Shown piece after piece: positions 43,342 to 55,977 of a stretch of 64,000 nucleotides of DNA. This DNA comes from Zantedeschia hybrid cultivar. Taxonomy: Eukaryota > Streptophyta > Magnoliopsida > Alismatales > Araceae. Each line of letters begins with the position of its first letter. Within the stretch, counting starts at the first letter, position 1. The stretch is from NCBI GenBank assembly GCA_030544215.1, contig JARZZO010000011.1, positions 46,869,587-46,933,586 of the forward strand, written 5' to 3'. Made by a program: the position numbers and the translations under genes. Below the pieces are notes generated by a model. That model saw only the letters and a program-made list of their open reading frames with translations. It was not told the DNA's origin and did not search any database.

Positions 43342-45127
43342 CTTCTCTATGATGGGTTCATCTTCACTCTCACTTTCAATTTCCTGAGGCCCATCAGTGG
43401 AACCTTTAGTTAACTCTCCATTTGCATGTGGTTTTTCTAAACTTCTCCCACTCCTAAGGGCTGAAATGGCTTTAGCATTCTCAAATTGTGGCCCTTTAGG
43501 TTGTGGTACCGGGCCAGACTGAGGTAAAAGGCCCGATTACTGTGGAAAATCCGGAGGTTGATTCCTTGGATTGACAACGGGTTGACTAGGAAGTTGGCCT
43601 ACTTCTCTTCTCATCGCGGCCTCAGCTAGTTGGCCCATTTGACTTTCCAACTTAGCAATGGATTGTTGCTAGGTCAAAATCAGTTGTTGGAGTTGAGTGA
43701 ATTTATCATCAAAGTTGGGCTGAGGAGGTTGTTGGTAAGTGGGTGGAGGATGGTATTAGGTTGGCTGTCCTGATTGGAATGAGTGGTAGTGGGCCGGTTG
43801 ACCTGATTGATACTGGGCCGGTTGACCTGATTGATACGGGGCCGGTTGAGAAAATTGGGCTTGAGATCTCCTAGCCTGAACATTTCCATAGAAATTAGAT
43901 TGCTGTTGAAAGGAATTATGTGGCTTTTGGGCTTGATGCATGGGAGGATGGGACATTGGTAATAGGGCCTGCTGATTCTTCCAAGAGAAATTAGGGTGAT
44001 TTCTCCAGCCAGGATTGTAAGTATTTGAGAATGGATCATTATTGGGCCTGGAGAATCCCTGGGCAGCCTGAACTTGTTCTTGAATGAATGGTGGAAGTTG
44101 GGCCGCAGTTGGGCATTCATTCACTTGATGGGTTGGACTTGCGCATAAGGCACAAATGTCATGATTGGCAGAAGATGGGCCTTCATATGGACTAGATTGT
44201 GTTGGGTAAGTAGGCTCTTGCTTGTTTAAGGCCAAGAGTTGGTCTAGTTTCTGGGCCAAGATGTCTACCTTATCCAATTTCTGATTAATCAGATTTATGT
44301 CCATTCTGGATTCGGGTTCTCCGCGGGCCTTAAGTTCATACATTCCAGTCCGTTTAGATGGCCCAACAGACCTTTCATAAGATGATAATGAGGCATGATT
44401 AATGGAATTTTCACTTAACATCTCAAACAGATTATAGGCCTCATCTTCATTTTTCATCATAAATGCCCCTCCACATGAAGCATCCACCATCTGTCTGAAC
44501 TGTTCAGACAATCCTTCATAGAATGCTTGGACAATTTTCCATTTTGAAAGCCCATGATGAAGGCATTTTCTAAGCAATTTTTTCAGTCTTTCCCAAGATT
44601 CATGGATCAATTTCCCGGGAGTTTGGGTAAAAACTCGTGATGACCCTTCTCATGGTATTGGTTCGCCCGATGGGATAGAACTTTTTGAGAAATTCTTTCT
44701 GCATTTCTTCCCATGTCCTAATGGGCCTTCCTATAGTTCCCAACCAATATTTAGCCTTATCCTTTAATGAAAAGGGAAATAAGGTCAATTTAAGGCCATC
44801 ATCGGTGAAATTCTGGATCTTCACCGTGGAACAGATTTCTAGAAATTCATCCAGATGCTTATAAAGATCTTCATTAGTATTACCATAAAAGGATAGGAGC
44901 ATCTGAATGGTGCTAGATCTGATTTCATATTGATTGGCTGGATTATGAGGAAGATGAATACATGATGAAGGTTGATATCGATTTGGAATGAAATAGTCCT
45001 TCATTTGCTTTGGTGGATCCTGATTATCAGCCATTGGATCTTGTGGTGGATTTCTGTGATGTAGGATTCTTTCTATTTCAGCAAGTGGTCCTAGAAGGTT
45101 AGGATTTTGAGATCTCCTACCTTGCAT
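43342..45127 (-). pseudogene. Gag of the Athila-like element, frameshifted and with stops
   Basis: The N-terminal part at 45127-44600 starts MQGRRSQNPNLLGPLAEIER and carries the Gag core (STIQMLLSFYGNTNEDLYKH, LKLTLFPFSLKDKAKYWLGT, EFLKKFYPIGRTNTMRRVIT). One extra T in a T run near 44632 shifts the frame, and the rest is read from 44610 (IHESWERLKKLLRKC). A zinc knuckle CALCASPTHQVNEC (CX2CX4HX4C) follows, then a Gln/Pro-rich stretch with repeats of YQSGQPA. Stops at 43756-43758, 43669-43671 and 43537-43539 each fit a CAA or CAG codon changed by one C-to-T. Confidence 0.85.
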
Positions 45128-46047
45128 GCACTAGGACTGATGGAGAGAGGATTGTTTTCTATTTCTTGTTTTTCTTTTTTTAAATGCAAACAATTTTGAC
45201 AAACAAATTATCCTAATGATCTAATGTTAACCTAGACTCTCTATGTGAATTTTCTTACAAGGTGAATGGAGTCCACCTCGAGTCACAACCACAATCAGTC
45301 AACGGCCAGGTAAGAGGTGGGGTAGTGGGAGGCTCCCCCTACTTTCGTAGGGACCTAATTAGAGAACCACTTTCTCGCTTAGACGTTTGCCTTTTTACCT
45401 CTAGCCTAGACACCGTTGCCAAAAATGGAGGCAACCCGAGATTTAAACCACTCACAGTGTAAACCCTAGATTCTCTTTCGACTTGCTTTTAGTTGGATTA
45501 GGAAATGCCAATGCAAGGAAAGTGATTTATGGGCTAAGGAAGGGTGATCAAATCCCTACCTTATGTGGTTAAAGTTGCTGCCCTTAATGTCTTTTTGAAT
45601 GCAATACAAGACAACAAATCAATGCAAGGTGTGTTGATGCAATCATGAATGACTTGCTAAAATTGAAACACGTACCTTTCCTCCGCAATCTTCAACAATT
45701 TATGGAAATAACTGTGAAAGGAAACTAACTCATGCTTTCCTAAGATGATGAATGCCTAGCATGGAAGGTTTCTAATCTTGGCAATGAAGGTTTTTAAATT
45801 TGGATGTTCCTCTTTTTGTTTCTTTTTTTTTTAGTTAATGGAAACCTATCTAAACTAAAAACTACAAAATTGGAAACTAACTAAAGTAAGGAAATTCAAA
45901 CATATGAAAATTGGAACACACTGACCATGATTTCGCTTTCCTTCTCTTTTTTTTTTTTTTTCAATATACCTACAAAAATAAGAGAAATAAGGTTAGCTAA
46001 AGAATAATTACACTAAATCCAAGATAATCAAAATTAAAAATCTAACT
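45128..46047 (-). other. 5' untranslated region of the Athila-like element
   Basis: About 920 bp between the primer site and gag. It is non-coding; the frame at 45262-45462 is antisense. Such long leaders are usual in this group. Confidence 0.6.
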
Positions 46048-46064
46048 CTCCGGCAACAGCGCCA
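46048..46064 (-). promoter_or_regulatory. Primer-binding site (tRNA-Asp), Athila-like element
   Basis: Minus-strand TGGCGCTGTTGCCGGAG lies five bases inside the 5' LTR. It matches the 3' end of plant tRNA-Asp except at two positions. Confidence 0.8.
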
Positions 46065-46069
46065 AAAAT

Positions 46070-48421
46070 TGATCGTTTCAAATTGTGCGTCGTTAAACAC
46101 ATGAAAACGTTCAATCTAAATTTATCTGGCTCACTCGAATCAGATTTTGGAAATTTAATAATGGTGAGTCCGAGTCGATTCATAGGGAGATAGAATTTTA
46201 ATTTTGAAAACTTTGGACTTTAGTTAATCTAAAAAAATAAGTGAAAATTTAAGGAAACTAATTACTTAATTAAACTAAAACTAAGTTAACTCATGTTACC
46301 TAAAAATAAGATTACTCTAATTAAACAAATCTTTTTTTTTTCTTTTCTTTTTCAGAAATTAAACACAAATATAATTTGAAAATAAGCACGACTAAAAAAA
46401 AATTAACAAAAAAACTGTTATTTAACTGGGTGTAAATTACTAATTAACTAAAAACCATGAGACAAATTACAAAATTTGTTGGTTTAATAACCTTAAACTA
46501 AATAAACAAAATGTCAAATAACACTTAACTAATCCTAAATAAATAAACTAATACTAGTAGGGGAAGGGAAAGACTAGATTAACAGCAGCTTCTGTTGGAA
46601 TTTTGTGGGTGGTTGCCGGCGCAATGGACCACCCGACTTCAACTACTTGGTGCTGCTGAAGGGTTGCTGGTGCGTGAACTGCTGGTGGCTGGTTGGCTAC
46701 GTGGAGGTGCAGGAAGGCTGCTGCTGCTGGCAGGCTGGTGTAAGTGGAGAAGCTGCTGGGACAAGCTTGCATGGGCAGCACATGGGAGAAGCTTGGAGCT
46801 GCTGGTTCACGGCTGGGACAGCTGGAGGAAACAGCTGCTGTTGCTGGCAGCGTGGAGGAGAGGAAGAAGGTGCTGGTGGACTGCCGCTGATGTACGTAGC
46901 TGCTGCTGGATGTTGCTGGGATTTGCTGGCTTGAGCGTTGGTGACTTCTGGGAAGAAGCTTCAGGCGCAGCAGGTGGAGGTAGGTGGTGCTGCGCTGCTG
47001 GTGCTCCGCCGCGTGGAGGAGCTTGCTGGCATGCGTGGGAGCTTCACCGCATGGAGAGGCTGGCTACATTGGGATGCAGCGCATGCAGGCTTGCTGGGAA
47101 GAAGGCATGGAGGTCGGCGGTGCTGCGGGCTCAAGCGTTGGGCAGCGCTGGAGTGCTGGAACCGCTAGCCGCTGGATGCTTGACTTGGGCTTCAGCGGTT
47201 GCCGCGTGGGAGAGCTGCTGTGAAGGCTTCAAGTGCTAGTTTCAGCCGCTGCATGCGCTGGGACAGGTGCTGGTACTCGGGTACTTGCAGGCGTTGGAGT
47301 GCAGCTGGGTGGTGCGTGGAGATGCTTGGAGCTGGCTCGCGCAGAGAGAACCCGAGAGAGGGCGTATGGGAGGAGAGGAAGAGAGATACGGCGGAGGAGG
47401 ACAGGGAGAGAGAGGGAGTTTGCGGGGCTAATAAGCTGCGGGAGGAGAGGAGGAAGGTTGGCTTCACCGCGTGGAGCTTGGACAGGTTCTGCTGGAGCCG
47501 GGTTGCTGTGAACGCTGGGACACGTAGGTGCTGCGGGGTTGCAGCGGCTTCAGATGCTCACGCAGGTGCTGGGAGTTCTGGAGTGCGCTGGGTGCTTGCA
47601 GGACGTGCACTTGCTGGAGGGAGAGAAAGAGAGACCAAGAGAAAGAGAAAGAGAGAACGAGAGAGAGAGGGATGCCGGGCAACGGTGGTAAGGAGAAGAG
47701 GAGGAGAAAACCCGAGAGAGAGAGAGAATAGATGGAGAGAAAGAGAAACTGAGAGAAAACAGAGAGGTGTGGGAGAGATCGAGAGAGAGAGAATAGAGGG
47801 AGAGAAAGAGAGGAAGGAGCTGCGTGGGAGAGAGATTACGGAGACAGAGAGAGAGAAGAACTCGAAAGAGAGCAGGAGGAGGGCTGCGAGAAAGAGTTTG
47901 GGAAAAGAGAAAAATCGGGTGCGGGAAAGAGGTTATTATAGAGAGGAGGAGAGGCGTGGGAAGGAAACTGGAGAAGAGGTAGGATTGCGGTTTTGAGAAA
48001 TTGGAGAGAAAGAAGGAAATAGTGGGTTTTGGGAAACTCCAGCGAGGGAAGGAATCAAATTACATTTTTACTTCTATTTTAGTTGAAATCCGCACACTAG
48101 ACCTCCCCCAAATTTCCGGAAACTCCACCAGCTGCACTGCATCCTCGGCATGTTCTGTTCACACAAAATAAATGTAAATTAACGCATTATCATAAAAATA
48201 TCATCATATTTATTCATTTCGTCTCGGTTTTGTCGAAAAACCGTAAATGCGCTATACTCCTTTAATCACATGAAATGACGATATTTTTAAGTCAGAATTT
48301 GATGAAATTAGTACCGTTGGACTTGTTACACAATTATCTATCATTTCATGCTATTTTGTAGATAAAAACATGAGTATGATGCATATGACTGCCCTTAAAT
48401 GATCAATTTAACACTTTATCA
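46070..48421 (-). repeat. 5' LTR of the Athila-like element
   Basis: 2,352 bp, colinear with 36024-38376 apart from small indels, for example the extra AAATAAAC near 46500 and a short loss near 47920. Confidence 0.9.
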
Positions 48422-48426
48422 ATGAC
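48422..48426. repeat. Target-site duplication ATGAC, right
   Basis: Identical to 36019-36023. Confidence 0.88.
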
Positions 48427-49579
48427 AATGATGAGTTGCTAAGTCAGTGAAATAACACTTTGCTACAAATTTTGACGCACTCATTTTTGTGTCAACTATT
48501 AATGAGGAACATGATGACCACAAATTCTAGAAGCCTTACTATAGATATCATATTTTTGAGGCTTTTTGAATTGTTGTTTACTATCATTATCAAGCCTCCT
48601 CCCATCATTTTGGTTTTTATCAATGTGTGGATCATGATATGTGTGAGACTTGAACAAGTTATAGATCAACTTGCCGTCCCAATGCCCACCTAATCTGATA
48701 AAGGACGGGATCCTACTTAAATTAGTTGATCAGAGACCTTGGAATGATGATAATCAGAACACTGATGAACATTCTAACTGTGGGTTCATCGGAAGCTTTC
48801 GCAATTTCACATTTGCATACATGCGTAATATGGACTGTTGTGTAGTTCTACGGAGTTCAGATTTTTCTCTTACTGCTCCCCACATTGTAGAAGCTGTGGA
48901 ATAGGAAAAGCTAAAGTGCATCTTCTTAACTTCTCCAAATAATCCCGTTGGAAGATACATTCTCCATTTATTGTTCTTCTTGGTCTAATCATTTTGCCGA
49001 TGCTAAAATTGAGATTTATGAGAGATGAAACAAATCCTCAAGAACTTTTAAATAAATGTCAATTTTAATATGTGATATAATGTTGTGATGTGTCATTGAT
49101 TCATTTTTCTCCTCTTTTTAAGTTCTTTATAATGACATGGATCTCTTGAAGCTTCTTACTTTACCCATATTGGTTGTGTTGGATGAAGCATGTATTGAAT
49201 TTTCTAGCATGAAGTATTGTTAAACCCTACACCTTTAGAGATCATTAGTGATTTTAATTTAATTTTCTTAATGCATTGCTCAAGTCCAATTAGCTCATTT
49301 AAGCTAATTAGAACAATCCACTAGCTTATCTAAAAGATTGGGTTTGGGTACATAGAACATTGTATTGGTATTTTATTGATATCTCTTTGTAGAAAACTTC
49401 GATTGATAGAAAACTATGTGTTGGAAAGAGAACTCACAGACCTACAATTTTATAGAATATCACATTCACTAATTTAGACGTTTTAAGGTACTATTATGCA
49501 AATCTTTAGACAACTATACAAGTGAGCATGAGGTGGCAGCATATGGTCTTATCCTTATTTCCAAGAGATTGGTGGCACC
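48427..49579. other. Intergenic DNA, no gene recognised
   Basis: Two 77-residue plus-strand frames overlap at 48460-48904. The second, ending SLTAPHIVEAVE, has a normal-looking composition but no motif I recognise. It may be a decayed exon or chance. The rest is AT-rich. Confidence 0.4.
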
Positions 49580-50967
49580 TGTAGACACTGATTTTGGACC
49601 CCCTTTTTGATCGTGAACCCCATCCACTATTAGTCCATCACCACCAAACCCACCACCTTAGCCATCTCATCTTCCCAGCCCACTAAATAATCAGGCCCAT
49701 TAACCAATCTCGACTTTAGCCACCTTTTCGTGGAAGGCCAGCCAGCCCACCTTCCACCATCCTTGGAGGCCAGCCAGCCCGCCTTCCACCACCCTTGGAA
49801 GGTCACCCCTTGCCTTCCACCACCCTTGGAAGGCCAACTGGGCCGCCTTCCACCTTTTCATAGAAGGCCAACTACCTGGCCTTCCACAGAAGTAGGAGGC
49901 AAGATAGCTGGCCGTCACTCCCCTAACTTCCACTTTGACCTCGTTTTCCCACGATCTCCTCCACTCGCCACCCTCATCCCCACTACTCCGATCACTCCCC
50001 GCTCTGGCGACTGCCACGGCCACGATCTCCGATGACTGATTATTTTCTATTGGTTCTAAGGGATTTACGGAGATTTAGACCCCTATTTTCCTTCACCCAT
50101 TTAAACCCCCCATGTCCCCTTAAGAAAAAGGGTTGGGGGTTGGCAGGGGTTGGAATGGTTTCAGTTTGCAAGGCTAGAGATTGAAGAGCTTCGAGTGGGA
50201 GAAAGCCTTGGCAGTCGACAAGTCAGAGGAAGCAGATGAATCATCTGCATTCCAAATGGGCCTGTTTTCTTAACTCTCTCCTTACTTTTCTCCTTACATT
50301 TTTCATTGCATTCCCACCATTCATCCACTCCGTAGCATCATCTTCTCCTCCTGCTCTTTTCCTTTTACCATATCACTTTTACTTTTCACTATTACCACAC
50401 ACGAGCATCCCATCTACATACATGCATCTTAGGATGACTTAGCACCCTTTACCCCAAGAGATTTCAAACAAAAAACGGGAGGTGGGTGGCCATAACATAT
50501 GGTCACCTTCCCTCCCCCAACACCCATCCGGTGCGTCCCCTTTCAATTTTAGTATTATTTATATATTTGCATGAATAGACTCTACATATCACAGTTCTAA
50601 TCGGTTCTCTTTACTTTGTTTTGTCTTTTTTTTTCTCTCAGGAGCTCTTGCCACATTCTGCGCGCGGACTACTGAGCTCTCCCCCTTCGGCCAGCAGGAG
50701 GCAGAGAAGAGGAACCTCACCATCCTGCAGAGCACAGGGACCGTAAGGTAATACTCCTGGCGATCACATACTTCAATTCCTAACCCGGTCAAAATCGCCG
50801 CAGTGTTAAGACGAACGGAGAAGCCCTCGCTCGAAGGCCACAGCAACGACGGGGACGTTCCGGGCGCCTACAGCACCATGCATGTTAATTCATTCTTATC
50901 CAAAGGAATGTTAGGTAGCAGCTTATAAATCCAAGCTTATCCTAAGAAAGAGAGGTGGCACCCTTTT
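49580..50967 (+). mobile_element. LTR-like fragment, interrupted by the chromodomain element
   Basis: Starts TGTAGACACTGATTTTGG, an LTR-like opening, and runs through a dyad minisatellite, a pyrimidine-rich stretch with CTCTCAG at 50635-50641 and a GC-rich end (50640-50880). It is then cut at 50968 by the next element. No coding domain is found; the minus-strand frames at 49700-50023 and 50589-50846 look like shadows. The family is not identified. Confidence 0.35.
49721..49890. repeat. Minisatellite of about 37-40 bp units with dyad symmetry
   Basis: Four to five units of the form CTTGGAAGGCCA...GCCTTCCACCAC. Each unit can pair TGGAAGGC with GCCTTCCA. Confidence 0.7.
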
Positions 50968-53832
50968 TGTAATGTCCCATACCCGGTATCCAGACATATC
51001 CGACCTTTGGCGGAATTCGAAGACAGTATAGGTACGGAACATAGCATATACATAACGGAAATGAGAAAATAAGAGTCCACAAAGCAAAACAAATAGCTAT
51101 CCATCATAAATTCTAAAGAAAAATGAGCCAACACAATCTACAAAAGTCTCATAATAAACAACTATGTCTGAATAACATAAAAAACTCTCTCAAGTCTCTA
51201 GGATCTCACAAAATTATATAATAGACTCAATTACTCCTACTATGTCAATCTACTAAAATGAAAATAGTCATAAATTCACAACTAGCCTTGAATCCAATAG
51301 GCTTCAAGCACACCTACTCCTGATGATCAGGATCAAAATCTAACTCTCTGGCTACCTCTTCTGAAAAATTATCCAACAAACCTACTAAGTACAAAACTCA
51401 GTAGGCATCATCCCCTCTACAGGCTAAACATATAATAATTGAAATTAACATGTAATTATATCATATCATGAACAGTTCACAATGCTACATATAGATCAAA
51501 TAAGAGAATGATACAAAACAGGATCTCACATATATCTCATATCAAATCGGATACATTTTCTAATAATCAGAAAAAAAAAACATGCTAATTTATAATACTT
51601 ATCACATTATCAAATTTTCTTACTTTACTTAAAAACAAATTACTAGCCATAAACATATCACATAATTCCTCTAACATATAGGGAGGCACATATCACATTA
51701 TATATGACTCAAAATATAACTAGTAGCATGTAACCAAATTATATATTTCAAATTTAGATTTTTAAAAATTTTACACAATAAAACATATTTATAATGTCTT
51801 AAAAAAATTCAAATGATTTACCAACGTGCTAAATTATCACAATTTCATATCTTAGTCGGGTAAATATCCTAACCATCACATAAGGGGCCATACATATATA
51901 TACTGGATACTTAGGTAATAGTACAAAGTCTTGACTACTACGAACTGAAAATCACACATATCCTATCACTGCACTATACTGAAATAGATTTCATGAATTT
52001 TACCTATTGCCCTTAGGTAACATAAATAGTCTATCCAACAAGTACGCTTACATCGGAATCGTGCCACATAAACTCCTTATGATGGCATTGTCTATACCAC
52101 ACATATTAAATTAAATGGCATATGTCTTACATAAATAAAAATTCATCATAATATAAAATTAACCTTAATCATATAGTCAATGATATAAATATACAAAAAT
52201 GATATATTTTTCATTAAAACAAGACATTTTAAAGAAAGATGTTGTTCTACTATTCGATTTAATGTAAAATGACTCCAACATATTATATATATGTATATAT
52301 GAAAAACATTTGTGAGAATTTTTCAAAATTTTCTAAACACAAAATATATTTTCACATATCAAAATCTATTTTTTAGGGCTGAATTGATTAAATAGGATGA
52401 ATATTAGTAAACATATTAAAAAAATTACCAACTGATAAAACATGATTTTTGGGCTGTAAATAAAATACTTGCAAAATTTTACTAAATTCAGAGATAAAAC
52501 AAGTATTTTCAAAATTCAAATAACGAATTTAAACTTGAGTCATATTCAATTAAAATAGGAAATAAAATTTTAAAAATTATAAAAAAATTTAGTTTAATAG
52601 ATTTCATAAAAACATACGTATGCTCAAAAATTCAAATTATTTGGATTATAAATAATGCTAAAAAATTTAAATTATTTGGATTACAAATAACCAAGTTATA
52701 AACATTTGAAATTCGTACATATTTGAAAATTAATAGAATTTAGAAAATCCAAACTGGACGGCAGCCTTACCTATCGTTCAGAATTCTAGACGGACAGCTC
52801 GGCTGTTGTTCAACATTCTGGATGGCAAGCTTGGCTGTCGTTCAGAACACTGGACGACCCACCATACTGTCGTTCAATAGCATGGACGAAAGTCTGGGTT
52901 GCCGTTTAATAATGCAGATGACAAAGGTTATTGCCGTCTATAGGGATATTCAGGCAGAATGCGGTAAAATCAAATTTTGATGAACAATTCACATATCTAA
53001 TCTATGTTTTGGATCATAAACATAAAGAACATATTGTCAGACTTTCGTTTTGACCAATTTTGAAATCAAAACATTATTTTTCATATTAATACAAATTGAT
53101 CCATATTTTGGAGAATCATCACCTACTTCTTACACTAGAACTACCAAATCTAAAATCCGCCAAGAGATCTCAACTTCCAGCACAAAACACTACTTCTCAG
53201 CCTTCCTCCTCGACCTCCAATGTTCTAGAAAGCAAGAGAATCACGAAATTATGAGTTTTCCTCAAGAATAACTTTCATCTTATTCTCTTTCTTCAAGAAC
53301 ATGAATAAAACACTCACATTTCACAATGAAGAACGACGGTTAGGGTTAACCACGCCCCCAACCATATGTATATACAATTAAAACTCAACTTTTGATCCCA
53401 TGAAACTTCTACAAACCACCTTTGGATCAGATTAAACTAGTCTTCTATGAATTAGAGAGAATCCTACTGCAAATCAGACACCTCTCCCGTAACTATACCT
53501 TCTAACTAAACATTCATTTTTCAACCAAGTAAGCGAATGAATCAGTAAAAATGGTCTTCTATAACGTTGTTGATATCTTCGAGCTCTTTCCAATGGTACC
53601 AACCACCCCAAAATCCGAGTTAAACATTGAACGTTATTGCCAAAATGTAACCTGCTATCTTGGGTATCCGAACCGAGAAAACTTCTCTAACTTAATGGGC
53701 TAAACCACTTACAAAACTAAGTTAATAGTCTTACTCAATTAACCATATTACACTCTATCTGTCTCTTTAATTATTATTGTCATTATTATTTATTTATTAT
53801 TATTTTTGTTTAGAAAAATACTAGGTATTGCA
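50968..53832 (-). repeat. 3' LTR of the chromodomain element
   Basis: Aligns with 58781-61535 over its length. A hairpin-like minisatellite is at about 52748-52945. The frame at 53050-53271 is an LTR shadow. Confidence 0.85.
52748..52945. repeat. Dyad minisatellite in the chromodomain-element LTR
   Basis: Five to six units of about 32-35 bp of the form GGACGGC...GCCGTTCAGAA. The copy in the other LTR is at about 60528-60720. Units can fold by pairing GACGGC with GCCGTC-like words. The form is similar to, but not the same as, the hairpins of the gag-only LTRs. Confidence 0.65.
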
Positions 53833-53868
53833 TCATCTCCTCCTTAAATAAATTTCGTCAGTAAAATT
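53833..53868 (-). promoter_or_regulatory. Polypurine tract and degraded hairpin, chromodomain element
   Basis: Minus-strand AAGGAGGAGATGA abuts the 3' LTR. The hairpin at 53851-53868 keeps AATTTCG but its second arm is mutated. Confidence 0.6.
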
Positions 53869-53906
53869 TACAATGCAAGCAAAGTATAGAATCACTTACT
53901 AAACAA

Positions 53907-54206
53907 CTACCTCTTCTTCATATCTTCTTCTGCCTCCCACGTTACCTCTTCCATAGAGTAATGCCTCCAAAGAATCTTGATTATAGGAATCGTCTTAGTC
54001 CTTAGCACTTTCTCCTTGCGATCGAGAATATGAACAAACTTCTCTTCATATGACAAATCCGGTTCAACTTCCAATGGCTCAAAATTTAGTATATGAGATG
54101 AATCAGCAACATATTTCTTCATTATAGAAATATTGAATGTCAGATGAACACCTAACATATCTGGTGGTAAAGTAAGCTTATAAGCAACCTGTCCAACATA
54201 CGCCAA
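53907..54206 (-). pseudogene. Integrase C-terminus with chromodomain-like tail
   Basis: A 99-residue open segment. VGQVAYKLTLPPDMLGVHLT and FNISIMKKYVADSSHIL are the integrase C-terminal GPY/F-side region, and HILDRKEKVLRTKTIPIIKI then LWRHYSMEEVTWEAEEDMKK is the chromodomain-like tail typical of plant chromoviruses. Such tails guide insertion toward certain chromatin. It is cut off upstream by stops. Confidence 0.8.
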
Positions 54207-54962
54207 ATCTCAAATGGACTAATATACTATAGATTCAACTTTCCTTTTCTGCCAAACCTCATAACTTCCTTAGTTGGTGAAACTTTTAAGAAAACATGAT
54301 CTCCTACTTTAAGCACCAATTATGTTCACTTATGATTAGTATAGATCTTTTGTCGACTCTGAGCTATCAAAAGTCACTTCCGGATGATATCAATCTTATG
54401 TGAGCAATCCTATACAAGTTGTGGACCAATTAACCTTTTCGCTTCGACTTCTTTCCAATAAAGGTGATTGACACAGTCTACCAGACAAAATCTCATACAG
54501 TGCCATACCAATACTTGTATGATAATTGTTATTATAAGCAAATTCAATAAACTTTAAATGATCATCCTAATTACCTTTCCACTCAATGCTACAAGCTATT
54601 AGTATATCTTCAAGTGTCTAAATAGTGCTCTCCTATTGTCTATCCGTCTACAAGTGAAAAGCTGAAATGAACTTCAATTGTGTACGCAAAGTTTCCTGTA
54701 GACTCTTCCAAAACCTCACTATAAAACGAGCATCACGATCTGAGATAATAAACACTAGTACTCCATGTAACCTTACAATATCCTCAATGTACATCCAAGT
54801 CAACTCCTCCAAAGAAGTCTTCTTATGCATAGTTATAAAATAAGCAGACTTAGTCAATCTATCCACGATCACCGAAATAGAATCACACTTCTTCTTGGTC
54901 CATGGCAATCCTGTCACAAAGTCTATAGTAATATGTTCCCATTTCCACTGTGAAATATTCAT
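54207..54962 (-). pseudogene. Integrase core, chromodomain element
   Basis: The best piece, 54962-54648, reads WEHITIDFVTGLPWTKKKCD, then VDRLTKSAYFI, and ISDRDARFIVRFWKSLQETL; the core Asp residues in TIDFVTGL and SDRDARF are kept. Further along, stops replace several codons in what should be the TDGQ.E region (about 54650-54600). 54540-54207 continues as fragments. Confidence 0.75.
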
Positions 54963-55548
54963 GGATTGTATCGGTCCCCTTGGCCTTTGATGCTCAATCT
55001 TCGCCTGCTAACAAGTAAGACACTTGAAAATAAATTCTGCAATATCCTTCTTCATGTCAGACCACCAAAAATTTCTCTTCATGTCCTTATACATCTTGGT
55101 ACTCCCTATGCGAATAGAGAACCAGAATTTGTGAGCCTCATTCAACAATTCTCTTTTCAGCTCTTTAATTTGTGGAACACACAACCTTCCTCGAAATCTG
55201 ATAACTCTATCATCACTCTAAGAAATATCTACCTTACCAATCAATTCTTGCATCTTGGGGTCTTGCTTCTGAACTTCCATAACTCTCTCCACAATCATAG
55301 GTCTTGCAGCCAACTAAGCTAGAATACAATGCTCACCTTTAACTTATGGTTTCCAATCAATCGCATGTTCAAGCATCTTCCAATCTCTGTGCAAAAATAA
55401 TGGCATAAGCATCTTGCTTAAAGCATCAGCAACAACATTGGGCTTATTAGGATAATAATTCAATACAAACTCATAATCCTTCAGAAAATTCAACACATCT
55501 TATCTACCTCAAGTTAAGCTCCTTCTGAGAGAAAATGTACTTCAAGCT

Positions 55549-55785
55549 CTAATGATCAATAAAGATCTCAAACTTCACTCTATAAAGATAGTGTCTCCAA
55601 ATCCTCCAGGCATGAACAACAACAGCTAGTTGTAAATCATGTGTTAGATAATTCTTCTCATGATCCTTCAACTGGCATGAAGCGTAAGCCACAACCTTCC
55701 CATTCTGCATCAGCACAAAATCCAAACATTTCCGAAAAGCATTTGTATAAACAATAAAACCATCTGACCCACTAGGCAAAGTCAA
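55549..55785 (-). pseudogene. RNase H fragment, chromodomain element
   Basis: 78 residues: VYTNAFRKCLDFVLMQNGKV, VAYASCQLKDHEKNYLTHDL and YLYRVKFEIFIDH. The first catalytic Asp position reads TNA where DAS is usual, so activity is unlikely. Confidence 0.7.
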
Positions 55786-55977
55786 AATTGGGGCAGTCGT
55801 AAGTCTTATCTTCAGCTCTTAGAAATTTTGCTCACATTTCTCAGACCATATAAACTTGATACTCTTCTTGATAAGCTTTATCATCATAGCGACAATAGAT
55901 GAAAATCCCTCAAGAAAGCGCATGTAGTACCCTCCTAAACCTAGAAAACTCCAAATCTCTGAAGCATTCTTAGGCGT

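Larger units (their letters stand above)
36024..48421 (-). mobile_element. Athila-like Ty3/gypsy retrotransposon, complete but decayed
   Basis: Two LTRs (36024-38376, 2,353 bp; 46070-48421, 2,352 bp) with ends TGATCG...TTATCA, and a perfect 5-bp target duplication ATGAC at 36019-36023 and 48422-48426. The internal order on the minus strand is: primer site for tRNA-Asp, gag, protease, reverse transcriptase-RNase H, integrase, about 1.15 kb non-coding, polypurine tract. The tRNA-Asp primer site, DLGAS protease motif and Gag wording fit the Athila group. No envelope-like frame is present. The LTRs differ by about 2% by eye. Six premature stops and one frameshift inactivate the polyprotein. Confidence 0.92.
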
